Positions 43,142-50,815 of a DNA stretch of 64,000 nt are shown piece by piece (position 1 is the stretch's first letter; each line of letters opens with the position of its first letter). Source of the stretch: an uncultured Phocaeicola sp. GTDB lineage: Bacteria > Bacteroidota > Bacteroidia > Bacteroidales > Bacteroidaceae. The DNA lies in the NCBI GenBank assembly GCA_948566455.1, contig CAOYQO010000004.1:105644-169643 (forward strand), given 5' to 3'. The position numbers and the translations under genes are program-made. The notes beneath the pieces are model-generated. The model had not been told where the DNA came from. It searched no databases and saw only the letters and a list, made by a program, of their open reading frames with translations.

Positions 43142-44434
43142 ATGAATTATACCTATAAACAAATATGGCTCATCAATTTTCCCGTAATGATGAGCATTCT
43201 GATGGAGCAATTAATCAATATTACTGATGCGATTTTTCTGGGACATGTGGGCGAAGTGGAGTTAGGAGCTTCTGCGCTTGCAAGTGTTTATTATCTGGCC
43301 ATTTATATGCTGGGATTTGGTTTCAGTCTCGGTTTGCAGGTCATGATTGCCCGTAGGAACGGGGAGGAAAGATACAAAGAAACGGGAAAAAACTTTTTCC
43401 AAGGTCTATTCTTTCTGAGCGGATTGGCCATATTCTTAAGTCTTACTTCCTATGTGTTGTCACCTGTTATCCTGAAGTATTTTATTCATTCTCCAGAGAT
43501 TTATAAAGCTGCGGTCGACTATCTGGAGTGGAGATGTTTCGGCCTATTATTCTCTTTTCCGTTTCTTGCATTTCGCGCTTTCTTTGTTGGGATTACGAAA
43601 ACGAGAATATTGTCGTGGGCAGCTACTCTCGCAGTTCTTATCAACATCCCATGTGATTACTTGTTTATTTTCAGTTTTAATTGGGGGATTTCAGGGGCGG
43701 CAATAGCTTCTTTACTGGCTGAAGCCAGTTCTTTATTGATATTGGTTATCTACGTCTTCTTGCAAATGAACAAAGAGAATTGGGGGTTAAGACTTGTTTA
43801 CGATGGGAAACTATTAAAGTCACTTTTTCATTTATCTGTATGGAGCATGATGCATGCTTTCATTAGTGTTATTCCGTGGTTTCTCTTTTTTGTGGCTATT
43901 GCACGGTTGGGGGAAGTACAATTGGCTGTATCCAATATAATCAGAAGTATTTCTACTGTTTTCTTTGTGATAGTCAATTCTTTTGCAGCCACTACCGGTT
44001 CGCTGGTCAGTAACCTGATTGGTGCGGGAGAGGGGAAAAGCATGTTCCGGCTTTGTGGTAAAATCCTCAGATTAGGATATGTAGTTGGCTTTCCCCTAAT
44101 AATTATTGCTCTGTTATTAAATAAGCAAGTTGTCGGATTTTATACAGATAATCCTGCATTGATAGAGTTTGCTTATTATCCGTTTATTGTAATGTTACTG
44201 AATTATACATTTGCTCTGCCCGGTTATGTTTTTATGCATGCAGTAACAGGTACAGGCAATACCCGGATTGCATTTATTTTTCAGATATCCACTATAGCTT
44301 TCTATCTGGTTTACCTATATCTGTTGAGTTATAGTTTCATTGCTACCCTTCCGGTATATCTGATGGCTGAGTATCTGTTTGTGATTCTCTTGGGTGTACA
44401 ATCTTACATATACCTGAAAATGAAGCAGCATTGA
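43142..44434 (+). CDS. MATE-family multidrug/solute efflux transporter
   Basis: 430 residues with twelve predicted TM helices. The MATE pattern is clear: PVMMSILMEQLINITDAIFLGHVGEVELGASALAS at the N-terminus (with the transport-linked Asp) and, in the second half, ANSFAATTGSLVSNLIGAGE. Members exchange cationic drugs or metabolites for Na+ or H+ at the inner membrane. No antibiotic regulator is adjacent. A long structured leader precedes it, which hints at ligand-controlled expression. Substrate cannot be predicted from the sequence. Confidence 0.88.
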   Translation: MNYTYKQIWLINFPVMMSILMEQLINITDAIFLGHVGEVELGASALASVYYLAIYMLGFGFSLGLQVMIARRNGEERYKETGKNFFQGLFFLSGLAIFLSLTSYVLSPVILKYFIHSPEIYKAAVDYLEWRCFGLLFSFPFLAFRAFFVGITKTRILSWAATLAVLINIPCDYLFIFSFNWGISGAAIASLLAEASSLLILVIYVFLQMNKENWGLRLVYDGKLLKSLFHLSVWSMMHAFISVIPWFLFFVAIARLGEVQLAVSNIIRSISTVFFVIVNSFAATTGSLVSNLIGAGEGKSMFRLCGKILRLGYVVGFPLIIIALLLNKQVVGFYTDNPALIEFAYYPFIVMLLNYTFALPGYVFMHAVTGTGNTRIAFIFQISTIAFYLVYLYLLSYSFIATLPVYLMAEYLFVILLGVQSYIYLKMKQH

Positions 44435-44449
44435 TAAAGATCAATATCT

Positions 44450-44612
44450 CTATTTGATGGGTAGAGTAACAATCATTCGTGTACCTTCCTTATATGCAGG
44501 ATATATTTTTATCTCTCCAGCAAGCCGTTTTGTGATGAGCCGGCAGAGATACAATCCCAGTCTATTGCCGGGCATAAAAGTGTCAAACTTGGAGAAGCGA
44601 TTGAATACTTTT
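44450..44612 (-). pseudogene. Histidine-kinase C-terminal remnant
   Basis: A short minus-strand stretch encodes the end of a HATPase domain: NRFSKFDTFMPGNRLGLYLCRLIT, then LAGEIKIYPAYKEGTRMIVTLPIK. Compared with the usual FxRFYKxDxxxPGTGLGL pattern, the G2 box is altered (PGNRLGL). Everything upstream in frame is unrelated to a kinase. The remainder of the gene is absent, so this is a truncated relic. It sits about 200 bp from the left boundary of the tRNA-Phe island. The loss could be connected with past insertions there. Confidence 0.7.
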
Positions 44613-44798
44613 AATATCAAAAAGATGTGTGCAAAAATGCTAAAAGCAAGAAAAGAGGGCATTACTGTTGCTAAATCTATGTTTATTGGACTATTTATAC
44701 CCCGGTACAATTGGAAAATAACAACTTGTTACCAAATCAATGAGAAAAAAGTCGCATAGGCAAAAGAAAAGATAACAGGACTATAAACTATAAAAAAT

Positions 44799-44834
44799 GA
44801 GGTTGTGCCAGCGTTCTGACACAACCTCTTTTTC
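44799..44834. terminator. Bidirectional terminator beyond the tRNA-Phe fragment
   Basis: GAGGTTGTG and CACAACCTC form a 9-bp stem, with T-runs on both strands. On the minus strand it lies just downstream of the 57-bp tRNA 3' fragment, where the original tRNA-Phe terminator would be expected before the island inserted. Confidence 0.75.
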
Positions 44835-44837
44835 TTG

Positions 44838-44894
44838 AAAGTGGTGCCACCAGGAATCGAACCGGGGACACAAGGATTTTCAGTCCTTTGCTCT
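44838..44894. repeat. attL: 57-bp direct repeat (left end of island)
   Basis: Perfect copy of 58645-58701, covering the tRNA-Phe 3' end through the anticodon arm to the D-stem, plus a few flanking bases. This marks the left boundary of the element inserted at the tRNA gene. Confidence 0.88.
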
Positions 44895-44958
44895 CAAGAC
44901 CTTTAAAAGTCTCGCCTACGGCTCAACTTTCAAAGGCAACCAACTGAGCTATTGCACC
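44842..44958 (-). pseudogene. tRNA-Phe copy interrupted by a 44-nt hairpin in the D-loop
   Basis: The minus strand carries a complete tRNA-Phe sequence of 73 nt plus a 44-nt insert (44895-44938) between the D-loop T and the AGAGC of the D-stem. The insert folds perfectly: CCTTTGAAAGT pairs with ACTTTTAAAGG (one G-U) around GCC-GTA-GGC. The acceptor stem has one change (GGTGCAA instead of GGTGCCA) that breaks a pair. No TAnnTTTG element lies upstream, so it is probably not expressed in this position. It lies across the left att site. Confidence 0.75.
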
Positions 44959-45004
44959 TTAGTAGTTATGTTATATTTCTTTATATTCCTCTATTTCTTT
45001 CTTT

Positions 45005-45026
45005 GGTTTAACTCGCAGTTTAACTC
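45005..45026 (+). repeat. Paired GGTTTAACTC motif, left arm
   Basis: GGTTTAACTC at 45005-45014 and AGTTTAACTC at 45017-45026, spaced 12 bp. The same pair, same orientation and same spacing occurs at 58525-58546 near the right end. Probable integrase arm-binding sites. Confidence 0.6.
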
Positions 45027-45255
45027 TCAAAGAAAACCAAGATAATTCAACAATAAATTAATAATCTCTTTGCAGCATTGAACTGCATCACAAAGTTAGT
45101 CAATATTACGCTGTTATGCAATGATTATTTCTTATAGTTTCGCTTATGATAATCACTTTTTTATCTATCTAATAATATGGTATATAATGGTATAGCGTAG
45201 CTTTCTCTTTACTTAAAAAGTATTCATAACTGTATTTCCATTATATAAATATAGT

Positions 45256-45315
45256 AGCGGTAGTAAAATCAATAGTGGGTATATAAAGCTATATCTTCTT
45301 AAAAATCTACCTGCT
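45256..45315 (+). repeat. Degenerate 60-nt repeat, copy 1
   Basis: Shares AGCGGTA, AAAAT, AGTGGG, ATATAA, TTAAAA and TACCT in the same order with 49518-49577. Roughly two thirds of positions match. It brackets the PBP-like/unknown gene block. Confidence 0.5.
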
Positions 45316-45408
45316 GAAAATATGCTTTGATTACTTGGTATTCTCTGTAATCATGAATACAGTTGTATAACACATAGTTTTATTGTTAATAGATATTGTT
45401 CAGAACTG

Positions 45409-45446
45409 AAAAGCCAACTTATTCGTAATAGAGTAGGTTGGCTTTT
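45409..45446. terminator. Intrinsic terminator downstream of the PBP-like gene
   Basis: AAAAGCCAAC and GTTGGCTTTT form a 10-bp stem with an 18-nt loop and T-rich flanks on either strand. Confidence 0.65.
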
Positions 45447-45553
45447 GTTGTTACTACTCTATATTCTTTGCAGGACTAAACCGTTTCTCAATGCCATGTG
45501 CTAAAAGGTAGTATCTCTATTTCAATATTCTGCCTAAACACATTACTCACCAT

Positions 45554-47296
45554 TTATCGTAAAGAACTAATTAGGATTGACAGCCTAACAAGCACTTCAC
45601 TGGTATTTTTTTCATGTCTCTCTTCAAGTTCGTTTGTTTCATTAGCCCATGATTCACGTGCTTTAATCCACTTGCCGATTACTATTGGAAGAGTAGAAAC
45701 CTTTTGTTTGGCAACTGTTGTTAGTTCTTTGTAGCTCTCACTTTTCTCATCTTCATAAACATATTCTTTTAGTGCAGATTGACAGCAATCCAGTAACAGA
45801 TTTTTGGCACATTCCATGAAAACACCATTGTCTTTATAAAGATAAAAATTATCGTTTAACAGACTTCTATCCTTTTGGTACATTGAAATGTGAGATTTTA
45901 AAATCTGAAGTATTCCTGCTGAACGAACTGGTCCGGTAATAGAGCCGCCCCAATATCTTAAATAAACGCAGTCACTATAAATTTCTGACATCAGAGTATT
46001 CAAATCAATCCACGCTTTAAATTCATCCTTTAGTAATCCTTTTTGTCCGTCTGTTTCACATAGCTCCAATAATCGTACATACTCATTATATTGTTGGAAT
46101 ATCAGTCGTGTACGTTCTATACCGTTGCTTATAGTCAGCCCCGCAGTAGAGCCGTCTGAATCCAACTTCCACAATTTCCGGCTTGCTTCAATTACTGTAT
46201 CTGCTTTGGCGTAATTGGATATTGTATCTGTCCCTAATTGATTGACCTTATAATATCTGCATAATTGATTGCGGTATTTATTCATCCATTCTGTATTATC
46301 TTCAAGCGCGGATGATGAGAATTGGGCTGTGTGCACATATCTGTATAGAGTGTCCATTAACATGACAAGTTTATAATTTGTCTTTAGTATGGTGTCAGTA
46401 GCCCAAAATCCAAGTAGTCCTTCCACATCGGATGATTTTTCTGTCATTAAGATGTTGGCTATTTGTCTAAACACATCACCAGCCATCAATCCACCACTTG
46501 CAGGTAATCCTTTCTTATTAATGGTAACGATAATACTGTATTTCGGATTATCGGCAGGAAAGTAACCACAAAATTCTACGGCATATTCACCATTTGAAAG
46601 TTGAATTGTTCCCGTTGCTCCGGCTACTTTTACTTTATCTGATTGGGCAGGCTTGGCTAATCCATCAGAAACAGAGTATTCTAATGCTTGTTTAATGGCA
46701 GTGTTACTTTTAGCTATGCGATTAAAGAAAGTCAAGTTCTGTAATGGAGTTGTGATTATGCCATATCCCAAAGGATTATAAACAAGACTTGTGTCTTTCA
46801 CTTGATAGCCGTATTTAGCAAGTGCTTCTGCAAAGGCTTGTCCGTTCTCAAATGCCTTTTTTGCTATTTTGTAATTGGCGATATTGGATGCAAGTCCGAA
46901 ACCTTGCTCCACTGTGATTTTACCATATCCACCCCTGTGCGAATTATGGTCGTATAATGTATCTTTACCAATGGCTAAAATGCCATTACCAGCATCTATC
47001 GTATCGGATAATTTGATTGCCTTTGTTTCCAATGCTGCCAAAAGTGAAGCGGTACGCACTAATCCCGATTCTTGAAGAATAGAATCAGAACTAACAGAAG
47101 CCTTAATTTCTCCCGTCTGTACTTCCATTACAATAACTTGCCCTACTGTAGCATCAAGTTCGGATAGCTTGTTTTGTAGGATAGAATCAACACTTACTTG
47201 TAAAGTGCTGTCTATGGTAGAAACTTGTTCCGCTTTTTGCTTGGTGCAAGCTATGAATGTAGCTATGCTAATTAAAAGGATAACCGCTTTATTCAT
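45554..47296 (-). CDS. Penicillin-binding-protein-like lipoprotein without catalytic motifs
   Basis: 580 residues. A lipoprotein signal ends FIAC (Cys about 17). Residues about 45-290 align by pattern with the transpeptidase domain of class B PBPs: GQVIVMEVQTGEIKASVS, TASLLAALE, GLASNIANYKIAKK, YNPLGYGIITTPLQN and GYFPADNPKYSIIVTI. The active-site SxxK segment, normally PGSTFK just before the LLAALE helix, is replaced by SGLVRTAS. The KTGT motif reads GATGT. The protein should therefore be unable to acylate penicillin or cross-link peptide. The C-terminal 280 residues form a separate alpha-rich region with several Cys and resemble no family I can name. It is anchored in the periplasm. The role could be decoy, scaffold or immunity. 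Confidence 0.75.
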   Translation of the reverse strand: MNKAVILLISIATFIACTKQKAEQVSTIDSTLQVSVDSILQNKLSELDATVGQVIVMEVQTGEIKASVSSDSILQESGLVRTASLLAALETKAIKLSDTIDAGNGILAIGKDTLYDHNSHRGGYGKITVEQGFGLASNIANYKIAKKAFENGQAFAEALAKYGYQVKDTSLVYNPLGYGIITTPLQNLTFFNRIAKSNTAIKQALEYSVSDGLAKPAQSDKVKVAGATGTIQLSNGEYAVEFCGYFPADNPKYSIIVTINKKGLPASGGLMAGDVFRQIANILMTEKSSDVEGLLGFWATDTILKTNYKLVMLMDTLYRYVHTAQFSSSALEDNTEWMNKYRNQLCRYYKVNQLGTDTISNYAKADTVIEASRKLWKLDSDGSTAGLTISNGIERTRLIFQQYNEYVRLLELCETDGQKGLLKDEFKAWIDLNTLMSEIYSDCVYLRYWGGSITGPVRSAGILQILKSHISMYQKDRSLLNDNFYLYKDNGVFMECAKNLLLDCCQSALKEYVYEDEKSESYKELTTVAKQKVSTLPIVIGKWIKARESWANETNELEERHEKNTSEVLVRLSILISSLR

Positions 47297-47370
47297 TTGT
47301 TTTTTATAGTTCTATGTTCTTAATAATAAGATGCTACTGTTATTAATAAGGCATTTCAATATCATTGAGT

Positions 47371-48000
47371 TTATTTAAGCAATTCTGCTTGTTTTGCTTC
47401 CTTTATAATATCATCAAAAGAGACAATATTGTACCATCTTTTTTGTCTTTCTATTGTTAATAAATAAGCTGCTCGAATAGATTTTCGGATTGCACTAAAT
47501 AGTTCATTAGGTAAATTCTTTTTTAGTCTTATAAAGTCAGAAGAATCTTTTTTTCCGAAAAATTCTATTGTACGGCTTGCACAATCAATCTTTATAGACT
47601 TGCAGTTAATCTTTTCTTGTTCAGTAGAAAGATTCATCTGAAATAGAGGATAACTAATTTCAAAATATATATTTTGGTTAGGATATGTTCCGTAAAATTT
47701 AATATATGCAGTTTTCAATAATCTTATGCAGGTCTTAAACTCTTCTGATTGTGTAGCTTTTTCTTCTGATAGAGAAAGTCCTTCGCACCGATAGCCACAC
47801 ACGTTGAGGAAACTTTCTAAAGACTTAACTTGTTCCATATCAGAATCCCAATCACTTTGATTGTCATAGGAATGACAACTGTCACATGAATATTCACCTT
47901 TGACATACAATCGTGAATAGCGTTTATGAAATAGTGTTGCTTCTGCAAATTCCCAATATGTATTTGGAATAGCATCAATTTTTATAATTGTTTTTGCCAT
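47371..48000 (-). CDS. Hypothetical protein, 209 aa (island)
   Basis: No recognised domain. A CDSCHSYDNQSDWDSD segment with two Cys and a His (about residues 39-54) could bind a metal, and the rest is a mixed alpha/beta pattern with no TM or signal peptide. It is 45 bp from the next upstream gene, whose stop precedes its start, and 74 bp ahead of the PBP-like gene. The three may form one transcript controlled by the leader at 48941-49101. Low-GC codon use matches the island. Confidence 0.6.
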   Translation of the reverse strand: MAKTIIKIDAIPNTYWEFAEATLFHKRYSRLYVKGEYSCDSCHSYDNQSDWDSDMEQVKSLESFLNVCGYRCEGLSLSEEKATQSEEFKTCIRLLKTAYIKFYGTYPNQNIYFEISYPLFQMNLSTEQEKINCKSIKIDCASRTIEFFGKKDSSDFIRLKKNLPNELFSAIRKSIRAAYLLTIERQKRWYNIVSFDDIIKEAKQAELLK

Positions 48001-48045
48001 ATTTTTATTCTTTATTATATAATACCGAAAGACTAATACTTGAAC

Positions 48046-48897
48046 TTATTTGTTTAAATAATCAGATACTAATAAAAAGTTCTTTATCATACGGTGATAT
48101 TCATCCCCTTTCTTTATAATTTCTTCTTTAGATAGAAATGAATAATTCTTATATTTTTCTTTGCATTGTCTTTGCTTTTCGAGATAAAAAGTATCTTTAC
48201 TATCAATATTTTCCAAGCTAAAGCAATCTGCCATTAAGATATAATCTAATTCATCATAATTTGCTCCGAGTATTCCATCATTAGACATTTCATCCAATAT
48301 TTCACACAAATAATCCAAAATATTGCTCATCACAAACAAACGAATGTATTTACATATTTCTATTGTTTTGGTTGATTCATAGGATTCTGTTCCAATAGTA
48401 GCACATATATAAGATAATAATTTGAATCTGTAATAAATAGATTTATCAATTATATTTTTGATAGATATACAGTTCATTGCATTTGCGGAAACAGCAAAGT
48501 TTCTATAATTAAGAATCAAGTCTATTACATCATTCCTATTGACCAGCAAATTCCTAATGGCATCTAATTTGTCTAAGGATTCATAATCTATAGAAAAGTC
48601 CTTTGGGAAGTTGTTAAATTTAGCCCATGTCTGCAAATAATTAGTTAGGCCATTAAACTTTATAGAATTGAGCAATTTTTCAAGTTCAATATTTAATAAA
48701 TCTGTAGATAGACCTTGAACAGAAAGAATTTTATCCGGATACATTTGGATTATTCGATAGGCATCTTTATCATTATCTAAAAACTGCAAACAGTAATTCC
48801 CACCTTGTATATAACCCCATGTACGACTTTCCATCTTTTGAAGAATGGATTTTTTCTCATCATCCTTTAATATACCTTTAAAAATTATGGTAGCCAT
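48046..48897 (-). CDS. Hypothetical protein, 283 aa (island)
   Basis: Unrecognised. It is cytoplasmic by composition, largely alpha-helical with Leu/Ile/Asn/Lys-rich helices and a Cys/Tyr-containing central region (RFKLLSYICATIGTESYEST). No catalytic motif was seen. It is the first gene behind a leader with two alternative hairpins ending in a U-run about 45 bp before its ATG, so its expression is probably controlled by attenuation. The start at 48897 is the first ATG after that terminator. Confidence 0.6.
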   Translation of the reverse strand: MATIIFKGILKDDEKKSILQKMESRTWGYIQGGNYCLQFLDNDKDAYRIIQMYPDKILSVQGLSTDLLNIELEKLLNSIKFNGLTNYLQTWAKFNNFPKDFSIDYESLDKLDAIRNLLVNRNDVIDLILNYRNFAVSANAMNCISIKNIIDKSIYYRFKLLSYICATIGTESYESTKTIEICKYIRLFVMSNILDYLCEILDEMSNDGILGANYDELDYILMADCFSLENIDSKDTFYLEKQRQCKEKYKNYSFLSKEEIIKKGDEYHRMIKNFLLVSDYLNK

Positions 48898-48940
48898 ATA
48901 TTTTAGATATTATCTCTCTTAATTCCCCGAAGAAAGCGAA

Positions 48941-49101
48941 TAAAAAAATAAGGTGTGGGAACTATATCTGCTTTATCCGTAGTATGGCTTCTCGCATTGC
49001 CTTGGCATGGATAAAACAATAGCAACCCACACCAATTTTGACAATATCTAAGAGCCTTATGGATATAAGGTAGGTATATATCAAATGGTGTGGTGCTATT
49101 G
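48941..49101 (-). ncRNA. Candidate attenuator leader with two mutually exclusive stems
   Basis: In minus-strand order: region 1 CAATAGCACCACACCA (49101-49086), region 2 TGGTGTGGGTTGCTATTG (49034-49017), region 3 CCCACACC (48959-48952), then a run of seven T in 48950-48941. Regions 1 and 2 pair, or regions 2 and 3 pair. The 2-3 stem also brings TTTATCC and GGATAAA together and ends in the U-run, like an intrinsic terminator. This is the arrangement of a terminator/antiterminator switch. An open frame (49166-48903) crosses it and could be a leader peptide. Confidence 0.55.
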
Positions 49102-49353
49102 CTATCATCTTCACGGAACTTCAAATTTTGCGAGAATTTGAGAAAAGAAGATAATTTCAATAACACCTTTCGTTAAATATGTCCTTTCAGTGCCTTAACG
49201 CATTAAGACTACCGAAATTGCTGCAAAGTTAGCGAAAGGTTTTGAATAGCTAAAGATAAAACGCTGATAAATGCAGTTCTAAGTGTTCCAAAACATATCT
49301 GTAGTAAGTAATTAGGGAAGTATCAGCTTCTTTTCTTCGTAATTGCATAAGCA

Positions 49354-49406
49354 GGTACTTTTTTTGAACGGGGACTATAAGAAGATTTCTTCCCGAAAAA
49401 AGTACC
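49354..49406. repeat. Long inverted repeat
   Basis: GGTACTTTTTT and AAAAAAGTACC form the outer stem. CGGG and CCCG pair inside it, around GACTATAAGAAGATTTCTT. It could be a terminator or an origin-type hairpin. Confidence 0.55.
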
Positions 49407-49517
49407 CGTAGATTCTACGGATTGAAAAATGAATATCTTCTATTATATATAAGGTATATAGGTTTACAGTCTAACTAAATAATCAATAAAATCAGTATCT
49501 AATCTGTATAGCTTCAT

Positions 49518-49577
49518 AGCGGTATAAAAATTAGAAGTGGGCATATAAGACGATAATTTTTAAAACCCATACCTACT
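49518..49577 (+). repeat. Degenerate 60-nt repeat, copy 2
   Basis: Partner of 45256-45315 in the same orientation, 4.26 kb away, flanking the attenuator and three-gene block. Confidence 0.5.
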
Positions 49578-49920
49578 ATTAGTTATAAACATTATAGCTG
49601 TTTTTCTGATATTGCAGATTAGTATAGCTGTTCGATGCTTATAAATAATTCCGAAAAATCAACATACTATAGGTTACAAGCCGCATTATGCCTTTTTAAA
49701 AAGATAATTTTCTTACGCTTGCACCAGTGCGGAATTAACTTCGTTATCGCAATCTGTTTGGCTTGGAATCATGTCCCATCAGATTTATATATATCCATTA
49801 TTTACAGTTTCTCTTACATTGCAGTTTTTGAAAGTTACTGTATATTAGAGAACGGGACAAAGTTCTTTATTTCTGAAAATGGTATGATAACAACAGAAAT
49901 TTCAAACTTTGTCCCACTGA

Positions 49921-50514
49921 TTAGAAACTTAAACAGTCATAAGTATTTAACAGTTCTTCTTGTCTAAGTCCCAAGTATCTTTTAGTTATGGTTACACTGG
50001 AATGATTAAATAATTCCATCAGTTTAACTAAAGCCAATTCAGCATTTTCAGAGGATTCAAACACTTTCCTGCCAAAAGTCTTTCTAAGTGAATGAGTGGA
50101 AAAATGGTCTATCTTTAAATTATACTTGCTTTTCAGCTCTTTAAGTACAATGTTTATCCATTGAATAGAATAGACCTTGTTCTTACCTTTCCCCGATAAA
50201 AAACAGAACTCATTCAAGTTCTGAATATCCAAAGCTGTATAACAGTCTTTGATATGCTTTTGGAACTCCTTGTTAATTCTCACTTCCCTACGTTTGCTTG
50301 TTTTCTTTTCAGTAATGGTAAACTTTGCATCATTACTCAAAAGCATTTCCCAAGTAAGTTGCAATAGGTCAGAGATGCGTAAACCAAAAAATATGCCACA
50401 CCCAACAAGCAGGCTTATCCTATAGTTCTTATCTCGATATAACTTTCTCACTAAATTTGTGGCACTGTCCCACTGTAGGCAGTCACTTGTTGTATAACTG
50501 TTCTTCAAACTCAT
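49921..50514 (-). CDS. Catalytic-domain-only tyrosine recombinase
   Basis: 197 residues, about half the usual integrase length. It contains the complete C-terminal catalytic domain and no arm- or core-binding domain. Residues visible: catalytic Arg in FFGLRISDLL (about 44-53), the beta-hairpin lysine region KKTSKRREV, HSLRKTFG (HxxR), and FNHSSVTITKRYLG with His and the nucleophile Tyr. All active-site residues are therefore present. It may act as an accessory excision or resolution factor, or need a partner for binding. A GGTTTAACT motif lies 18 bp upstream of its start (50532-50540), the same word as the arm repeats at the island ends. Confidence 0.82.
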   Translation of the reverse strand: MSLKNSYTTSDCLQWDSATNLVRKLYRDKNYRISLLVGCGIFFGLRISDLLQLTWEMLLSNDAKFTITEKKTSKRREVRINKEFQKHIKDCYTALDIQNLNEFCFLSGKGKNKVYSIQWINIVLKELKSKYNLKIDHFSTHSLRKTFGRKVFESSENAELALVKLMELFNHSSVTITKRYLGLRQEELLNTYDCLSF

Positions 50515-50620
50515 GTTGTTTCAATTTTGTAGGTTTAACTATGAAAGTGATAGTAAATTCGGGAATCAATTTGTAATAATCTGATTATCAAATCACTTTC
50601 ACTTCTACTAAAAAGTGTAA

Positions 50621-50746
50621 CTAAGATTGCATGTGGATAATAATAGTTATAATCAGTATCAGTAAAAAAGGATTGATAATACCAATCATTATCAATGAAG
50701 AAATAACTATTATACTTCCTATTATCAGTTTTCCATCATCTTCCAT
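50621..50746 (-). CDS. Small hydrophobic peptide, 41 aa
   Basis: ATG at 50746, stop at 50621. The sequence starts MEDDGKLIIGSIIVISSL and continues as an almost unbroken Ile/Leu-rich helix (about residues 7-37), ending HMQS. It would make a one- or two-span membrane peptide. No ribosome site stands out. It lies between the DUF3871 gene (after its terminator) and the mini-recombinase. Such peptides may be type I toxin-like or regulatory, but there is no direct evidence, and chance in AT-rich sequence is possible. Confidence 0.35.
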   Translation of the reverse strand: MEDDGKLIIGSIIVISSLIMIGIINPFLLILIITIIIHMQS

Positions 50747-50777
50747 ATTGTAGTATTTTTAAGTTATTAAAAAAGAA

Positions 50778-50802
50778 AGGACACCTAATAAATAGATGTC
50801 CT
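50778..50802 (-). terminator. Intrinsic terminator of the DUF3871 gene
   Basis: AGGACA and TGTCCT stem with a 13-nt loop, followed on the minus strand by TTCTTTTTT, 14 bp after the DUF3871 stop. Confidence 0.7.
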
Positions 50803-50815
50803 CTCATTGATTAGT

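Larger units (their letters stand above)
44961..45553. other. Left-end intergenic region of the island
   Basis: No gene seen. It holds two integrase-arm-like repeats (45005-45014 and 45017-45026), a 60-nt stretch (45256-45315) that reappears in degenerate form at 49518-49577, and a terminator at 45409-45446. Confidence 0.6.
49167..49920. other. Intergenic region with hairpins, no convincing gene
   Basis: A plus-strand frame of 110 codons (49635-49967) overlaps the end of the recombinase gene and has no family pattern, so it is not called. The region holds a long inverted repeat (49354-49406), a small CCGTAG/CTACGG hairpin (49405-49420) and copy 2 of the 60-nt repeat. Confidence 0.55.

Noticed and set aside
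44454..44759. Plus-strand 101-codon frame after the MATE gene
   Set aside because: It runs antisense to the histidine-kinase remnant and has no family pattern.
48903..49166. 87-codon frame as a real protein gene
   Set aside because: It coincides with the alternative hairpins of the leader. It is kept only as a possible leader peptide.
49635..49967. Plus-strand 110-codon frame
   Set aside because: It overlaps the end of the recombinase gene, begins without a promoter element and resembles no family.
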